Shown piece after piece: positions 11,114 to 20,900 of a stretch of 64,000 bases of DNA. Made by a program: the position numbers and the translations under genes. Under the pieces are notes generated by a model. The model was not told the DNA's origin. It saw only the letters and a program-made list of their open reading frames with translations, and did no database searches. Every line of letters begins with the position of its first letter. The first letter of the stretch is position 1. Source of the DNA: Branchiostoma lanceolatum. Its lineage: Eukaryota; Chordata; Leptocardii; Amphioxiformes; Branchiostomatidae. The stretch spans positions 2,090,883 to 2,154,882 of the forward strand of contig NC_089732.1 of the NCBI RefSeq assembly GCF_035083965.1, read 5' to 3'.

Positions 11114-12312
11114 AGACAGAGAGAGAGAGTATTTTTGTCTGTGTTTGTGTATCTACGTATGTCTATGTGTGTGTTTCCACAATTCCCAATATAGACACAA
11201 TCCAATTCCTCAGTTTTTGCACTAATACAATCTATCAGAGTAAGGGTCCATCCTTGTCTGGGAGGATTAAACCAATCAGTTAAGTCTTACTTACAAAAGT
11301 ACAAAGCTAACTGTTTTATGCCTTGACATGGCTTATACCTGTTATGTGATACAGACAAACATACTCTCTCACATACACGGACACACACACACACACACAC
11401 ATACACACACAGTCACACACGCAGTCATACACAAACAAATACACACATGCACAGAGAAACACAAGGATGCACACACACAAAGCAAAAACTATACTCCACT
11501 TCCTTAGAGTGAAATAATTAAGTTTGTCGAATATCTAATGACTTAAAGAAGCTAATTTCTTTTGCTTTCCTCATTAGTCGAGTGAAGAGAGTGATGATCT
11601 AGGGCCTTCAGTTTCCCCACATGCCTCGAAGAAGAAACGGAGAAAAGCAGAAGTTGAAAACTCCTCTACAAGAGCTGAACCGACCCCTGCACTTCAGCAT
11701 CATGTGTGTAAGATTAACAACAAGACAGTGATTGTAGGAGGTACCCCTCCTGCGACAAGAAGGTAAAGACACACAACCTTCATCTTCATCTTGTTGAAAA
11801 TCAGTGCAAGAAACAAAACAAGATAATTTATTTGCTTTCAGACTTTAAGAATTGATGCTAAACTGTAATTTCATCATGTCTGAGGAGAAAGTTTATGTTC
11901 TGGTGTACAATCCTTTAGGGAGTCAATAGAGTTTTCATTCAACCCTCTGTTTCACCTTGTCCTTTTGTTGAATATATGCTTTAAAGGGAAATAGATTGGC
12001 ATGGCATTGGGTATTTTTCTGACATATGCGTTCTATCCCTAAACCTTCAGTAGGAACTTTGGAATTAACTGGGACAAACAATGATGATGAAATTATCCTT
12101 ATATTGTTGTTCTTACCCACAGAGAACACTTTGCCGCTCTCGCAAAGTCCATGGGGTGTTCACAGGAGGAACTTGCCAACAAAGTGCTGCAGGCTTCTTC
12201 AGAGAGTCGCTTGGAGATGCTGCATGCTTTTTACAAGGATCGGGACTCTGCTCTAGGATATGTCTTTCAGGAACTGAGACACAAAGAAAACACAACAGAT
12301 GAAAAGAGATAG
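148..12312 (+). CDS. ERCC6L2: ERCC6L2-like Snf2-family DNA-dependent ATPase (3' part, 18 exons to stop)
   Basis: Genome-maintenance ATPase of the Snf2/Rad54-like group, expected in the nucleus. Exons by splice sites and protein similarity recalled from the vertebrate family: 148-216, 510-622, 1012-1117, 1842-2023, 2387-2502, 2943-3026, 3390-3538, 4833-5069, 5812-5883, 6485-6630, 7349-7585, 7815-7956, 8283-8430, 9122-9240, 10187-10613, 10886-11037, 11578-11762, 12123-12312. All junctions keep phase and give 957 residues plus the stop at 12310-12312. Motifs seen: [10 protein letters not shown] after the Walker A region (which lies off the left edge), the motif II box DECH, LTGT (motif III), LDGST, LVSTTAGGLGLN (motif V) and DRAYRIGQ (motif VI). 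An acidic segment, a basic Ser-rich linker and the [10 protein letters not shown] motif follow. The N-terminal part is outside the window. Exon numbers used in this annotation count from the first exon visible here. Confidence 0.93.
1488..1720 (+). mobile_element. SINE-body fragment in ERCC6L2 intron 3
   Basis: The block containing GGGACGTCCCTCGGATAGGA, GTTAAATGGAAGTCCC and AAAAGAACCCACCACACC recurs in reverse orientation at 23165-23400. It belongs to a dispersed tRNA-derived-looking SINE family. No promoter boxes are obvious in this copy. Confidence 0.55.
2110..2162 (+). repeat. Partial copy of ERCC6L2 exon 4 end, in intron 4
   Basis: The last ~45 bases of exon 4 (coding [14 protein letters not shown]) recur about 120 bp downstream, including the exon/donor junction, with a small insertion. 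An AC-rich simple repeat lies between original and copy. The copy has no acceptor of its own. Confidence 0.8.
3328..3352 (+). repeat. Acceptor-side micro-copy of ERCC6L2 exon 7
   Basis: The sequence CACAG followed by ATGAGCAG and diverged exon-like bases repeats the true junction of exon 7 (acceptor 3388-3389, exon from 3390) about 60 bp upstream. The true acceptor has a C-rich tract that the copy lacks. Confidence 0.6.
3553..3954. mobile_element. Fold-back element with 13-bp terminal inverted repeats
   Basis: The left end GGATACCGGTTTG (3553-3565) is matched exactly by its reverse complement at 3942-3954. Short palindromic motifs built on AGGTCTGGACCT lie inside. This fits a non-autonomous DNA transposon in ERCC6L2 intron 7. 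No coding capacity; family unknown. Confidence 0.6.
4080..4134 (+). repeat. Partial copy of ERCC6L2 exon 7 end, in intron 7
   Basis: The last ~50 bases of exon 7 (coding [11 protein letters not shown]) recur here with several changes and a small deletion, followed by a GGTAT donor-like sequence. No acceptor precedes it. Confidence 0.75.
4390..4529 (+). repeat. Near-perfect open duplicate of the first half of ERCC6L2 exon 8
   Basis: From an ATCCACAG acceptor (ending 4406) this copies 41 codons of exon 8 (4833-4955), reading [10 protein letters not shown] and so on. The copy stays open in the phase of exon 8. Against the original I count seven silent differences and one replacement (Thr to Lys at the first codon). 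It ends at AAG|GTCTTC, a possible but weak donor. It could be an extra cassette exon adding 41 residues, or a recent duplicate that is not spliced. Exon 8 at 4833-5069 is the full-length form. Confidence 0.75.
4591..4620 (+). repeat. Second acceptor-side copy of ERCC6L2 exon 8
   Basis: TCCACAGACCAATGCAGATG repeats the acceptor and first codons of exon 8 before diverging. A further scrap of exon 8 (GAGCTGATGTTCAGCAACCT) lies at 4746-4765, so intron 7 carries at least three traces of exon 8. Confidence 0.65.
4637..4742 (+). repeat. Dispersed repeat, family shared with 18764-18990
   Basis: The stretch from TTACCCCCCAGATAACCCC through AGGCCTCCAGCCTGGCACGG to GACTCAACGGTGGGAG is closely repeated in gene A intron 4. 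Function and class unknown; possibly a SINE or LINE 3' part. Confidence 0.6.
5085..5495 (-). mobile_element. Antisense LINE 3' fragment in ERCC6L2 intron 8
   Basis: The reverse strand reads an open C-terminal segment ([13 protein letters not shown], then [18 protein letters not shown] and a stop at 5281-5283), typical of the region after the reverse transcriptase of CR1/jockey-like non-LTR elements. A tail with CAATAAAGAT-type sequence follows. The same ending recurs at 24108-24344. A (CATA)n run sits at 5147-5175. The element is a 5'-truncated fossil. Confidence 0.7.
5541..5600 (+). repeat. Decayed copy of ERCC6L2 exon 8 end, in intron 8
   Basis: GACTTTGTCAAGTTGGCCAG and the following GAGGCAGCATTTTGGGAC resemble the exon 8 stretch coding [14 protein letters not shown] at about 5000-5040. 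Reading is lost. Confidence 0.65.
6352..6386 (+). repeat. Acceptor-side copy of ERCC6L2 exon 10
   Basis: CTGTTGGACATCATAGAGCA, preceded by a CACTCC-like tract, repeats the start of exon 10 (6485 onward) about 125 bp upstream. The copy lacks a usable AG at the corresponding position. Confidence 0.7.
7205..7302 (+). repeat. Duplicate of the start of ERCC6L2 exon 11
   Basis: An acceptor CTGCAG (to 7226) followed by codons for [17 protein letters not shown] duplicates the first third of exon 11, whose full version starts at 7349. Over the alignable codons I see three silent changes and one Glu-to-Lys change. The copy then runs into unrelated sequence without the rest of the exon, so it is not a full alternative to exon 11. 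Confidence 0.8.
8555..8815 (-). mobile_element. tRNA-derived SINE (reverse) in ERCC6L2 intron 13
   Basis: On the reverse strand GTGTGGCGCAACGGCAGAGC (A-box-like) is followed by GGTCCCGAGTTCGAATCC (B-box-like), then a body with GGGCACTTTACATGACTTTC. The same head and body occur at 52405-52560 on the + strand and 22560-22760 in reverse. It has no tRNA cloverleaf end and is read as a SINE. Confidence 0.75.
9250..9600 (+). mobile_element. LINE reverse-transcriptase C-terminal remnant in ERCC6L2 intron 14
   Basis: The + strand reads [17 protein letters not shown] and then [11 protein letters not shown], the familiar 'F..R....WN.LP......SL..F' ending of non-LTR reverse transcriptases. It begins within about 15 bases of the exon 14 donor. 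5'-truncated fossil. Confidence 0.7.
9810..10045. repeat. Dispersed repeat shared with 29640-30290
   Basis: A T-rich start, ATACATGGGTCACAA, AAAACCAAATAAAAACC and ATAGCCTCCCTTA recur in gene A intron 17, where a younger element has split the copy. Class unknown; possibly an antisense LINE tail. Confidence 0.55.
11063..11475. repeat. Two dinucleotide microsatellites in ERCC6L2 intron 16
   Basis: A (GT)n run of about 45 bases at 11065-11111 begins 28 bases after the exon 16 donor, and an interrupted (AC)n tract occupies about 11384-11475. Complementary tracts in one intron could pair in RNA. Confidence 0.8.
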
Positions 12313-12543
12313 CACATGATTTAAAGAAAATCGGGCCCAAAACACTGTAATAACTTTTATTTTTTAAATATCTATGAGAAGTTTGTTACATGATTCAAAT
12401 ACTAATGTCTCCATGCTAGCTCTTTGAGTTCTTCTCTTAGCTTTCTCCTTGCAGGTTAAAAGCAAGAGGTGACAAGAACACAGACATTTAACCTACACTC
12501 AAGATGTATCAAACTGCTATTTGCTGACTAGAACAATCCATAG

Positions 12544-12640
12544 AGATGAGGAACTTGCAGGCAAAGTGCTACAGGCCTCCTTGCTTAGAGATACTGCATT
12601 CTTTTTAAAAGGATATTCATTCGGCTCTTGGAGAGGTCAA
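12544..12640 (+). pseudogene. Decayed copy of ERCC6L2 last exon, downstream of the gene
   Basis: GAGGAACTTGCAGGCAAAGT, then GCTACAGGCCTCC, AGATACTGCATTCTTTTT and CATTCGGCTCTTGGAGAG, follow exon 18 base for base with several changes and gaps. It starts about 230 bp after the true stop. It has no open frame and is a tandem-duplication remnant. Confidence 0.75.
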
Positions 12641-12784
12641 TGCCAATGTCACTCCTACTGAGCGAACGGTGATAGAATCTAGGAATCTATTCTATCAAAT
12701 TTGAATTTAGAGTGGTTTGCCAATCAACAGTTGTCCTTCGTCGGAAGTCATCATTATTTCCATGAAAAATGGAGATATAGTTTT

Positions 12785-12965
12785 AGGTGTGTCTGTCTGT
12801 TTGTTTGTCTGTTTGTGTTTCCGCACCACTCCAGTCAGCATAACACAAGAACCTCTTGATGGATTATGATGATATTTGGTATGTGGGCGGGTGTCGTCAA
12901 GCCGAACATCAAGGTCGATTTTGGGCCCCCTGGTATGTGACCTTGGTACTGCAGCAGAACTTCGG
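12785..12965. repeat. Dispersed repeat with GT-rich head (partner at 44027-44215)
   Basis: After a GTCTGTTTGT-rich start it reads ACCAGCATAA-type sequence, 'TTGATGGATTATGATGATAT', TTGGTATGTGGG, then 'GGTACTGCAGCAGAACTTC'. The copy in gene B intron 1 shows TTGATATTTGGTAGGTGGG and GGTACTGCAGCGGAACTTC in the same order. Class unknown. Confidence 0.6.
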
Positions 12966-13305
12966 TTTTTCTATCTTTTTACCTGGACGTGCTATGGTCT
13001 TAATTTTTTGATGGCAGATAACTTGTGATGCAATAAAGAAGTGGTGTAGGTTTGGGCCCCCTAGCAGTTTGTCATTATAAAGAAGTATCTTAATGAATCC
13101 CTGAATCCCTCATTCATAATACGCACAGAATCGTACATACAGAAATACTTTTTTTGCTTTGTGCTTCTTCGACGTAGTTTGTTTTGGGTCTTGCAAGTTA
13201 TAAACCGATGATGTGCAGTAAGTTGTCAAAGATGCCAGACTTGCAAATTATAGTGTTGTTAACCACACCCAGTTAAACTGCCACTGTGTGCTGCAGGTCA
13301 CAGCT

Positions 13306-14545
13306 CTTTCCTACGTGCCGAAGCCATAGTGATAGTCACACTTGAATGCACAAACACAGGGCCCGATGACAAGGCACTTACGGGAGGCATCAGAATGTTA
13401 GACTGACGTTTGCAATCTTGGACTGTAGAGGGAAATCGTCGAAAGGAAAAGATCCTCGTAGAACCTCGGACAACCTGTTAATATCAGGTTATCTTTGACA
13501 TAACTGCGACTGACTACTTTATTGCAGGGATAAGACATGGCGGCACAGAGATCTTTCTGAAGTGTCTAAAAATTTTGCCACCTCACTGGCGAAGAGGACA
13601 TTCACCTGAATGGGCGTGTCCAATAGAATAATTTTTACAATCCCAATTCTCCTTTTCTACGTGCCGAAGCCACAGTGATAGTCACACTTGGATGCACAGA
13701 CACAGGTCCCGATGACAAGACACTTCTACGGGGGACACTAGAATGTCAGACCGATTGTTCGTTGCAATGTTGTACTAAAGAGAGCAATCGTCGAATGAAA
13801 AACGTCTTCGTAGCTCCTCAGCCAACCTGTTAATATTAGTTTATCTTCGACATAACTGCGAATGACTACTTAGTCTTTACTTAAGGAATAATCACGTAGC
13901 TGCACAGAGATCTTGAAGATGTTTAAAAAAATAACAGTGTTGTCTCCACGCTGGCGAAGAGGACATTCACCTGCATGGGCGTCTCCAATAGAATAATTTT
14001 TACAACTCCATTTCTTCTTTGCTACGTGCTGAAGCCACAATCATAGTCACACTTGAATGCACAAACACTGGGCCTGATGACAAGACAATTTTACAGGGGA
14101 CACTAGAATGGAAAACCGACGTTTGCAATGTTGTACTGGAGAGGACAGACGTCGAAAGGAAAGTACTTTTCATAGATCCTCAGCCAACCTGTTGATATTA
14201 GGTTATCTTCGACATAACTGCGAATGGCTACTTAGTCTTTATTGAAGGAATAATCACATGGCAGCACAGGGATCTTGTGGAAGTGCATTAGAATTGTTGT
14301 GACCACGCTGGTAAAAGGGCATTCACCTGCATGGGCGTCTCCAATAGAAGAATTTTACAACCCCATTTCTTCTTTTCTACGTGCCGACGCCATAGTGATA
14401 GTCACACTTGGATGCACAAACACATGGCCTGATGACAAGACACTTCTACGGGAGACATCAGAATGTCAGACCGACGTTTGCAATCTTGGACTGTAGAGGG
14501 AAATCGTCGAAAGGAAAAGATCCTCGTAGAACCTCGAAAAAAATG
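13306..14545. repeat. Tandem array of ~355-bp units (three full, one partial)
   Basis: Unit starts marked by CTACGTGC(C/T)GA-GCCA and ATAGTCACACTT fall near 13310, 13655, 14022 and 14377, so periods are about 346, 365 and 354 bp. Each full unit also carries CAACCTGTTAATAT, CATAACTGCGA and GGCGAAGAGGACATTCACCT-like blocks. Units differ by scattered substitutions. No coding potential. Confidence 0.8.
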
Positions 14546-14829
14546 TGTATCGTTTTTTTCCTAATGTTCAATGTACAAAGATCTACCAGAAACAACTAAA
14601 CAAAATGTGTCCAACGTACATTATTGGTCTTCAAGGTCTTCATTCATTATTTTTTGAAAGATGAATTGGGAATGAAGAGGTCCCTGACCTCCCTGTTGCT
14701 TACAGGTGTGGTCTGGTCAGGGACGACCTTTTAGTGCTGTCTTAAGCAATTAGTGGACTGTTGGATCAGCGTTCGTTTAATGGGAGTGAAATTGTTTGGA
14801 TGATACGTTTTATGGTTTTATGAAGGCTA

Positions 14830-14843
14830 AACTCCACGGCAAC
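14830..14843 (+). promoter_or_regulatory. Candidate RFX/X-box-like site upstream of gene A
   Basis: AACTCCACGGCAAC lies 109 bases before the gene A start codon. Gene B has AACACCGTGGCAAC 106 bases before its start. The right half GGCAAC matches the RGYAAC half-site of RFX X-boxes, which control many ciliary genes; the left half is weak. Inference only. Confidence 0.3.
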
Positions 14844-14938
14844 TCTCTGAACACATTAACGAGCACTGCGCACACGCCCCAAACAATCCTGAGTGATGTT
14901 CCATTTGTGGGATACCATTTAGGCAGTGAAGGAGCGCC

Positions 14939-17900
14939 ATGGCTGGTTCTATCCCACGGATGGTGGTTCTTCTGGCAGCCTGCATAATCATGTACATGGA
15001 ACCGTGTGAATCGGTACTAGTGGATCTTGGTAAGTAACGTTTTTTTACCCATTCGCGTGGTAAAATTTATTACAGAAGAAACAAAACAGAGGGAGGTCAC
15101 TTGTGGGGGTCCTTGTGGCTGAATCAAGCTATTGAGTCTAAAGAAAGGCACTGACTGACAATATATCATGCTATTCTCCAGTTCTGCGCTTTTGGCAAGG
15201 ACTATATCACATGTGTGTTCAACATTATCTTTATTGCACAAGACACACATTCAAAATCAACAACGTACAACATACAAGATGAGTGATTTAAGAACCTAGG
15301 CCGACCCCCTAATCAGTAGAATCTGGAGGGCGCAAGGTAAAAGTTAAGTGCATCTGCCTTCCGAAACATATAGACATACTGTATTGCACGAGATATTTGC
15401 TGTATTGCACTTACATGATAATATACATAGTTGTTGATACATAGTCGTAACTGTTCTAAAATGTAAATAGATCTTATCGGCTTGAAAACAACCCCGACGG
15501 TGCTTCCCACACAGGGGTGTTCCTTGCGCTGTAAATTGCGTAGGATGTGCAAAGCGCACAGCGCCTACTATTGGACACAAGTTTAGGAGTTACATGTAAG
15601 GAGCGTATTTCCGTGTTTGTGTGTGCTATCTAGTCCTTGGTGGAAGCATAACTTCTCCCTAAATTCCGTATTGCACTACTATCCCTGTTATCATCCATGC
15701 TGCGAACCTCTGTAGAAGTTTGACGAAACAGATGCGTGAAGTTTGGGACGCATCTTTGACGAAAAACGTTATAGGACAATACTTAACTTTCTTCCAACAC
15801 AAGTGTATTCATGGGTCAAATTTTCAACTACCACTGTCGCCTTCTTCAGGATCAATAACGACCAATGATGACCTTCTTCATGATCATTGAGAATTTGATC
15901 CGTGAATACCGTAGCGTTGGAAGAAAGTTTAGTTTTGTACTATGATTACTACCATCACACATGAGCTTCCATGATAATTTGGGAAAAAAACTTTGTATTT
16001 GCTTACGCCAAAAATAGTTACTCAAGCAACTGGATAAAATTTTGAAACAGAGGTTTCAGACAGCAGCCGCTGTCTTTCGTCAGTGACTAAGGATAGGACT
16101 GGAATACCAGGTTTTATACCAAAACTCTGAATAGATTCTATTCAGAGTTTTGGTATAAAACCTGGTATTCCAGTCCTATCCTTAGTCACTGACGAAAGAT
16201 CAATAGATATGTTAATGAGTTAAGACAATTTAACCTCATTAACCTCAAAAAATCTTATCCAGTTGCTTGAGTGACTATTTTTGGCGTATCTTACTACCTG
16301 GATGTCTAACCTTCATCAACGTTTGTATCTGTTTGTTGTTGACATTGTTGTTTGTGTAGAGCTCGGCATCTGCGAGCCCAAGGCGCAAGTGGGTAACAAG
16401 ACCTACGTCATAGTGGACGTAACCATGGCGACGTACGCAGGAGCAACATCAGCCTGCGCCAGCCTGGGGGGTCGGCTGGCATCTTCGCGATACGGGAGTT
16501 ACCATGCAGCTTACTCTAGGATGATGGAATACGTACGAAACATATTGATAATGTATAAAGACAATTCAAACTCTACAACTGGATAAAGATTCGGAGATTT
16601 ATTTCCGGACGTTTCGAGTGACATCCACCACTCTTCTTCAGCGTCACTAAAGTGAACCAACTAACCAGTACTTATATACAATATCTAGAAAAACCGGTCT
16701 TTACATGGCATATCACACAGTCATGCATAAGCGACATTGTAATGTGAATAAGTGTGGAAGGTTCCTTTGGTAAAACAACACATCCGAATTTTTATCCATT
16801 TGTAGAGTTTGAATTGTCTTTATATATTGTTTACCTGGATGTCTAACCTTCACAAAAACAAATTGATAATGCAGCCTTCAAAATGGGTATTGAGTCAATC
16901 CCAAGTAACGGAGAGGGTTTTTAGATAAATTCTTGATAAGTTTGAACTTATTTCAGATAAAAGAGTATTTCAGTGAAAATAGTTCCAAATTGTTCAAACA
17001 ATTAAAATGAAAGTTTGAATGTGTTTGAACTTACTCATATCATATGTTGGAAACATTCTGGATTTAACTGCACATATATCTCTTTATTTAGAACAATTTT
17101 TAAACATGTATGTGATTTGTTTAATGTTGGAACAATTTGAAACATTTTGTCAAATGTGGGGACACATTGGAACACAGAAGAACAAATGAATGTTAAAAAT
17201 TGTTCATAAAAGTTACTTGTCTCAGATAGGTTATTACAAAGGTTTCGAACTTGTTACAACAGAAAGCGACAGACACCCACACGGTAATTCGGAATTGACT
17301 CTTGTACTTGAATTATAAAGTGTAAAACAGTATATTTGCTTGACCTAAATCTTTATTAAACATTTGGGTAAGGGGTGAAACGGTGGTAACATTTGGAGCC
17401 AGCCATTAGAAGCACACTGTAGCTAAAATGAATGTAAGCTGACATCAGGCTACGGAACGTTCCACATAAGATATAAAGTTGATCTAATTTTTCACTGGTG
17501 TGCACATCTCTTTTTGTTGACACTGCAATAATACGCTTGTATCCACCTTAAAAAGTGTGTTCCTCCCCTTCAGAGAGAATGTTCAAACCAACAGTTTTTC
17601 CGTCCATTTTGGGTGGACGTCGTAAGAGACCCGGATGGAGCTGCCGTCTGGAGACATGGCGCGGACGGAACGGACGTTAGCCTCACATATTCAATGTAAG
17701 TTTACGTCGATGAAGATTAGACATCCAGGTAATAACGTACGCCAAAAAAGCAGTTACTCAAACAACTGGATATGATTTTGGAAACGGTCAGACGTTTCAA
17801 GTAGCATCCACTACTTTTCGTCAGTGACTGTGAGCAATTCATAGTTTGTGGTTATAAACCTGCTGTTCGACTGATCTTGCTCACAGTCACTGACGAAAAG

Positions 17901-20900
17901 TAGTGGATGCTACTTGAAACGTCTGACCGTTTGAAAAATCATATCCAGTTGTTTGAGTAACTGCCTTTTTGGCGTAATGTAAGTTTACTATCATATGAAT
18001 GAATGGAAGACCTTTATTGCACGTTTAAGCTCTGATGAGCTCAGTACAGGTCATGGTGACAAGCAGAAGTATAGTTACAGTGATAACTAAACGTGATATC
18101 TAACTACCGTTATGTACAGGTTTAATTTCTTCTCGCTTCTTGATTTAGGCAGTTGGAGATGTATGAGGCTACTGTTGAACGTCTTTCGTATTCGTTTAGA
18201 GATGGTATTCCGCTCGCACAGTTCAAAACTATTATATGTATAGGATATTAGAGATTCTATTTTACACAACCAGTAAATCTAACCTGCTGACGTTTCGGTG
18301 TCTATCAGACACCTTCTTCAGAGCTTCTGACTGGAGTACTGCTTCTATAAGTAGCCAAAGTAGGTGGCGCTTTTTGACACGTCAGCCGGTCAGATTTACT
18401 GGTTGTGTAAAAAAGAATCTCCAATATCCTATGTTCTATGTTCTACCTACCTGATGAAATCATTTTTGGTATTATATCCGTTATATTTTTTCAAAGGTGG
18501 TACACGAATAGAGAAGTTGACAGGTTCCGGATAGAACCAGTAGATGATCCCAGTAAGATGTGTGTTCGCGACGTGGGGTTCGGAGCTACTTCTTGGGAAG
18601 TTGCTACGTGTGACGACCTGGCCTACTTCGCCTGTGAGTTAAATATGGGTGAGTGAAAAGGTCTTGAAGTCTCTTATTTTTCAGCAGAACTGCCTCTTAA
18701 GTTGGGATATTGGAGTTTTCTTTATACACAACTAGTATCTTCTTACCTACATCTACATTAGTTACCCCCAAATAACCCCTTCAGGGGCAAAGTAGGCGGG
18801 GAGTTGAGGTCCGGGCTAAGGCGGGCAGGCCTCCAGCCTGGCACGGAACGACTCAACGGTGGGAGCCGTCGCAACCGTGCCAGGCAGGGTATCCCACTGT
18901 GGGATAGTACGGGGAAAGAAAGAGTGTTTATATGTGTCGGTTCTTGCGTGGATGGTGTAAACCTGAGGTCGTGGCTCCCCCGGGTGCGCCCCTGGGCTGG
19001 TTTCAGCAAACTGTAAGTGTCTATATCAATGTGGTTATTAACAAGTTTGTAGAAGAAGGTGAGGCGGGCGTTCCTCCTCCTTTCAGGGAGAACCTGCTGA
19101 CGTTTCGATTTTGATGTTTTGACCGAAACGCCAGCAGGTAAGGAGGCACTGGTTGTGTGTACAGAAAACTCCAATATCCTTTGTTTAACCAACCTGATGA
19201 ATCTATTTTTGGTTGTTTCTTAAGTTTTACACATTTGCTTGCTGTCGGGGTGCGAAGTCTCGAGTAAAAATATGTGCGCCTATATGATGTCCATAATCAT
19301 GATTTTCCGCACCCATGAAAAATATGTGATCAACTGAGACTAAATACAAATTGATAAGTCTGTTACCACACCACACACCTTTTTCTCTCTGCTAAGCTTT
19401 ATCTGTTTCACATTTGCAATAGACCCGGACGGTCCGGATTCTCCATGTTTCCCTACGGTTGTCCTGGACACCGGGAGTCGGCCTTACGATTCACCGTTTC
19501 AACTGCTGCGCGCTGGGGATTTCTCTACGTTTGGAAGGTACGCCTAGACTTATTGAATGAATGGATGAATAAATGAATGAATGAAAGGCCTTTATTGCAC
19601 GTTTTTGCTCTGATGAGCTAAGTACAGGTCATGGTAACAAGCAGAAGTATAGTAACAGTAATAATAAAAGGTGATACATGTATCTAACTACATCTAAATA
19701 CTAATTAATATCGCTATGTACAGATTCAATTTCTTCTCGCTTCTTAAGACAGTTATAGATTTATGAGAAAGAAGTTTTAACCACTCGTGCATGGGTCAGT
19801 GGGTGTTGCAGAAAAGTACAAATGATTGTCATTCGTGCCTATTGTTTTCCCCTCGGAGGATTTTTGAGCACAGTATAAAATATGACGTCGTTGTAACGTG
19901 AAAACTCAATAAAAAATTCTGGCCGTTCCAACTGTTGCGAGTTGGGGATTTTTCTACATTCGGAAGGTACGACTAGACTGTTATTGCAAGGAAAATTTCT
20001 TAACCGCCCGTGAATGAGTAATGTGTGCACAGCAGTATAGATGACTGTCATTCGTGCCTATTAGTTTCACTTAGGATTTTTGAGCACAATATACATGTAA
20101 GCTGTTCAATTACCTTGATGCAGCAATGTGTGCCCAGACGCAATGCAACACGCTCACGAAAACAGCAGTAGTGTTCTGGTCCCATCAGGCGTCTTTCAAC
20201 TCAATCATATTCATGATGAAGGATGAATTTTGAAACTGTATCATTTTGAAAATGACTTGTCTGAAATGATTAACACTTCTATCACATCGTAGGGACATGT
20301 TGTAAGGGATTGCATTCGTCATTTCGGATGGTGACGTAAAGCCGGCGGCCCCGTGTATGAGGGAGCTTCGGGCGTGAGCCGCAAGCGTCAAACCTCTGCA
20401 TGTAAAATAACCCAACACACTTATCGAGGAGAGTAGGGGTGACCCGTTGTGCTTGGCCAAAAACGCGAGCCGTGGCGAAGCCGCATTGCACTACCACTAA
20501 CTACTTGAAAAATCATTACGCTTCACTTCAATTGAGGATGACTGCTTTACCTTACTTTACCAATGTAGTCTCTCCACCTCATACTTCAACAACCTCTCGG
20601 TTTTAGTCAATCTAACATATGCTAACAAACTTGTAATTTTGTAATTTTATTAACCAACTTCTTTTTAATCCCTCCAGTATCATTCAACTGGACTGCCTTG
20701 GAGAAGACAACATCACCTTCAAATGGAGGCTTCGCGAGACAGTATCTGAAGACCCTGCAGTTCTTGTGGACAGGAGTCACCACCTAATATCTTAGTACGA
20801 TCGTTCCTGTTATTGTGCTCACCCGCCCCATAATATAAACATAAGTTAAAACGTCTGTAGTGCAGAAGAAGATACAACACATATTCACAGATATGCCTCA

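Larger units (their letters stand above)
8283..12312 (+). other. ERCC6L2: ERCC6L2 C-terminal region (acidic, basic linker, conserved tail)
   Basis: Exons 13-18. Exon 13 encodes a run of Glu/Asp, exon 15 a Lys/Arg/Ser-rich and probably disordered segment with likely nuclear localisation signals ([15 protein letters not shown]). Exon 16 encodes [20 protein letters not shown], resembling the conserved SKAE-HMSR block of long ERCC6L2 isoforms. Exon 18 encodes a helical tail ([20 protein letters not shown]) ending in DEKR and a TAG stop. Exons 13-15 are poorly conserved and were placed by open phase and splice sites, so their edges are less certain than those of the motor exons. Confidence 0.8.
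12313..14938. other. Intergenic region between ERCC6L2 and gene A
   Basis: No coding exon recognised. It holds the ERCC6L2 3' flank (no clear polyadenylation signal near the stop), the exon 18 copy, a dispersed repeat at 12785-12965, the tandem array at 13306-14545 and the upstream region of gene A from about 14600. Confidence 0.8.
14939..18648 (+). other. Gene A signal peptide and C-type lectin domain (exons 1-4)
   Basis: Residues 1-28 form a signal peptide ([13 protein letters not shown] core). Residues about 35-178 form a [48 protein letters not shown], then CVRD...[15 protein letters not shown]. The paired cysteines at both ends of the fold are present. The EPN/QPD and WND calcium/sugar motifs are not evident, so sugar binding cannot be assumed. 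These are the exons most diverged from gene B. Confidence 0.85.

Noticed and set aside
13306-14545. Spaced repeats that might suggest a CRISPR-like array
   Set aside because: Units are ~355 bp, diverged, and in an intron-bearing animal genome; spacing and repeat length do not fit.
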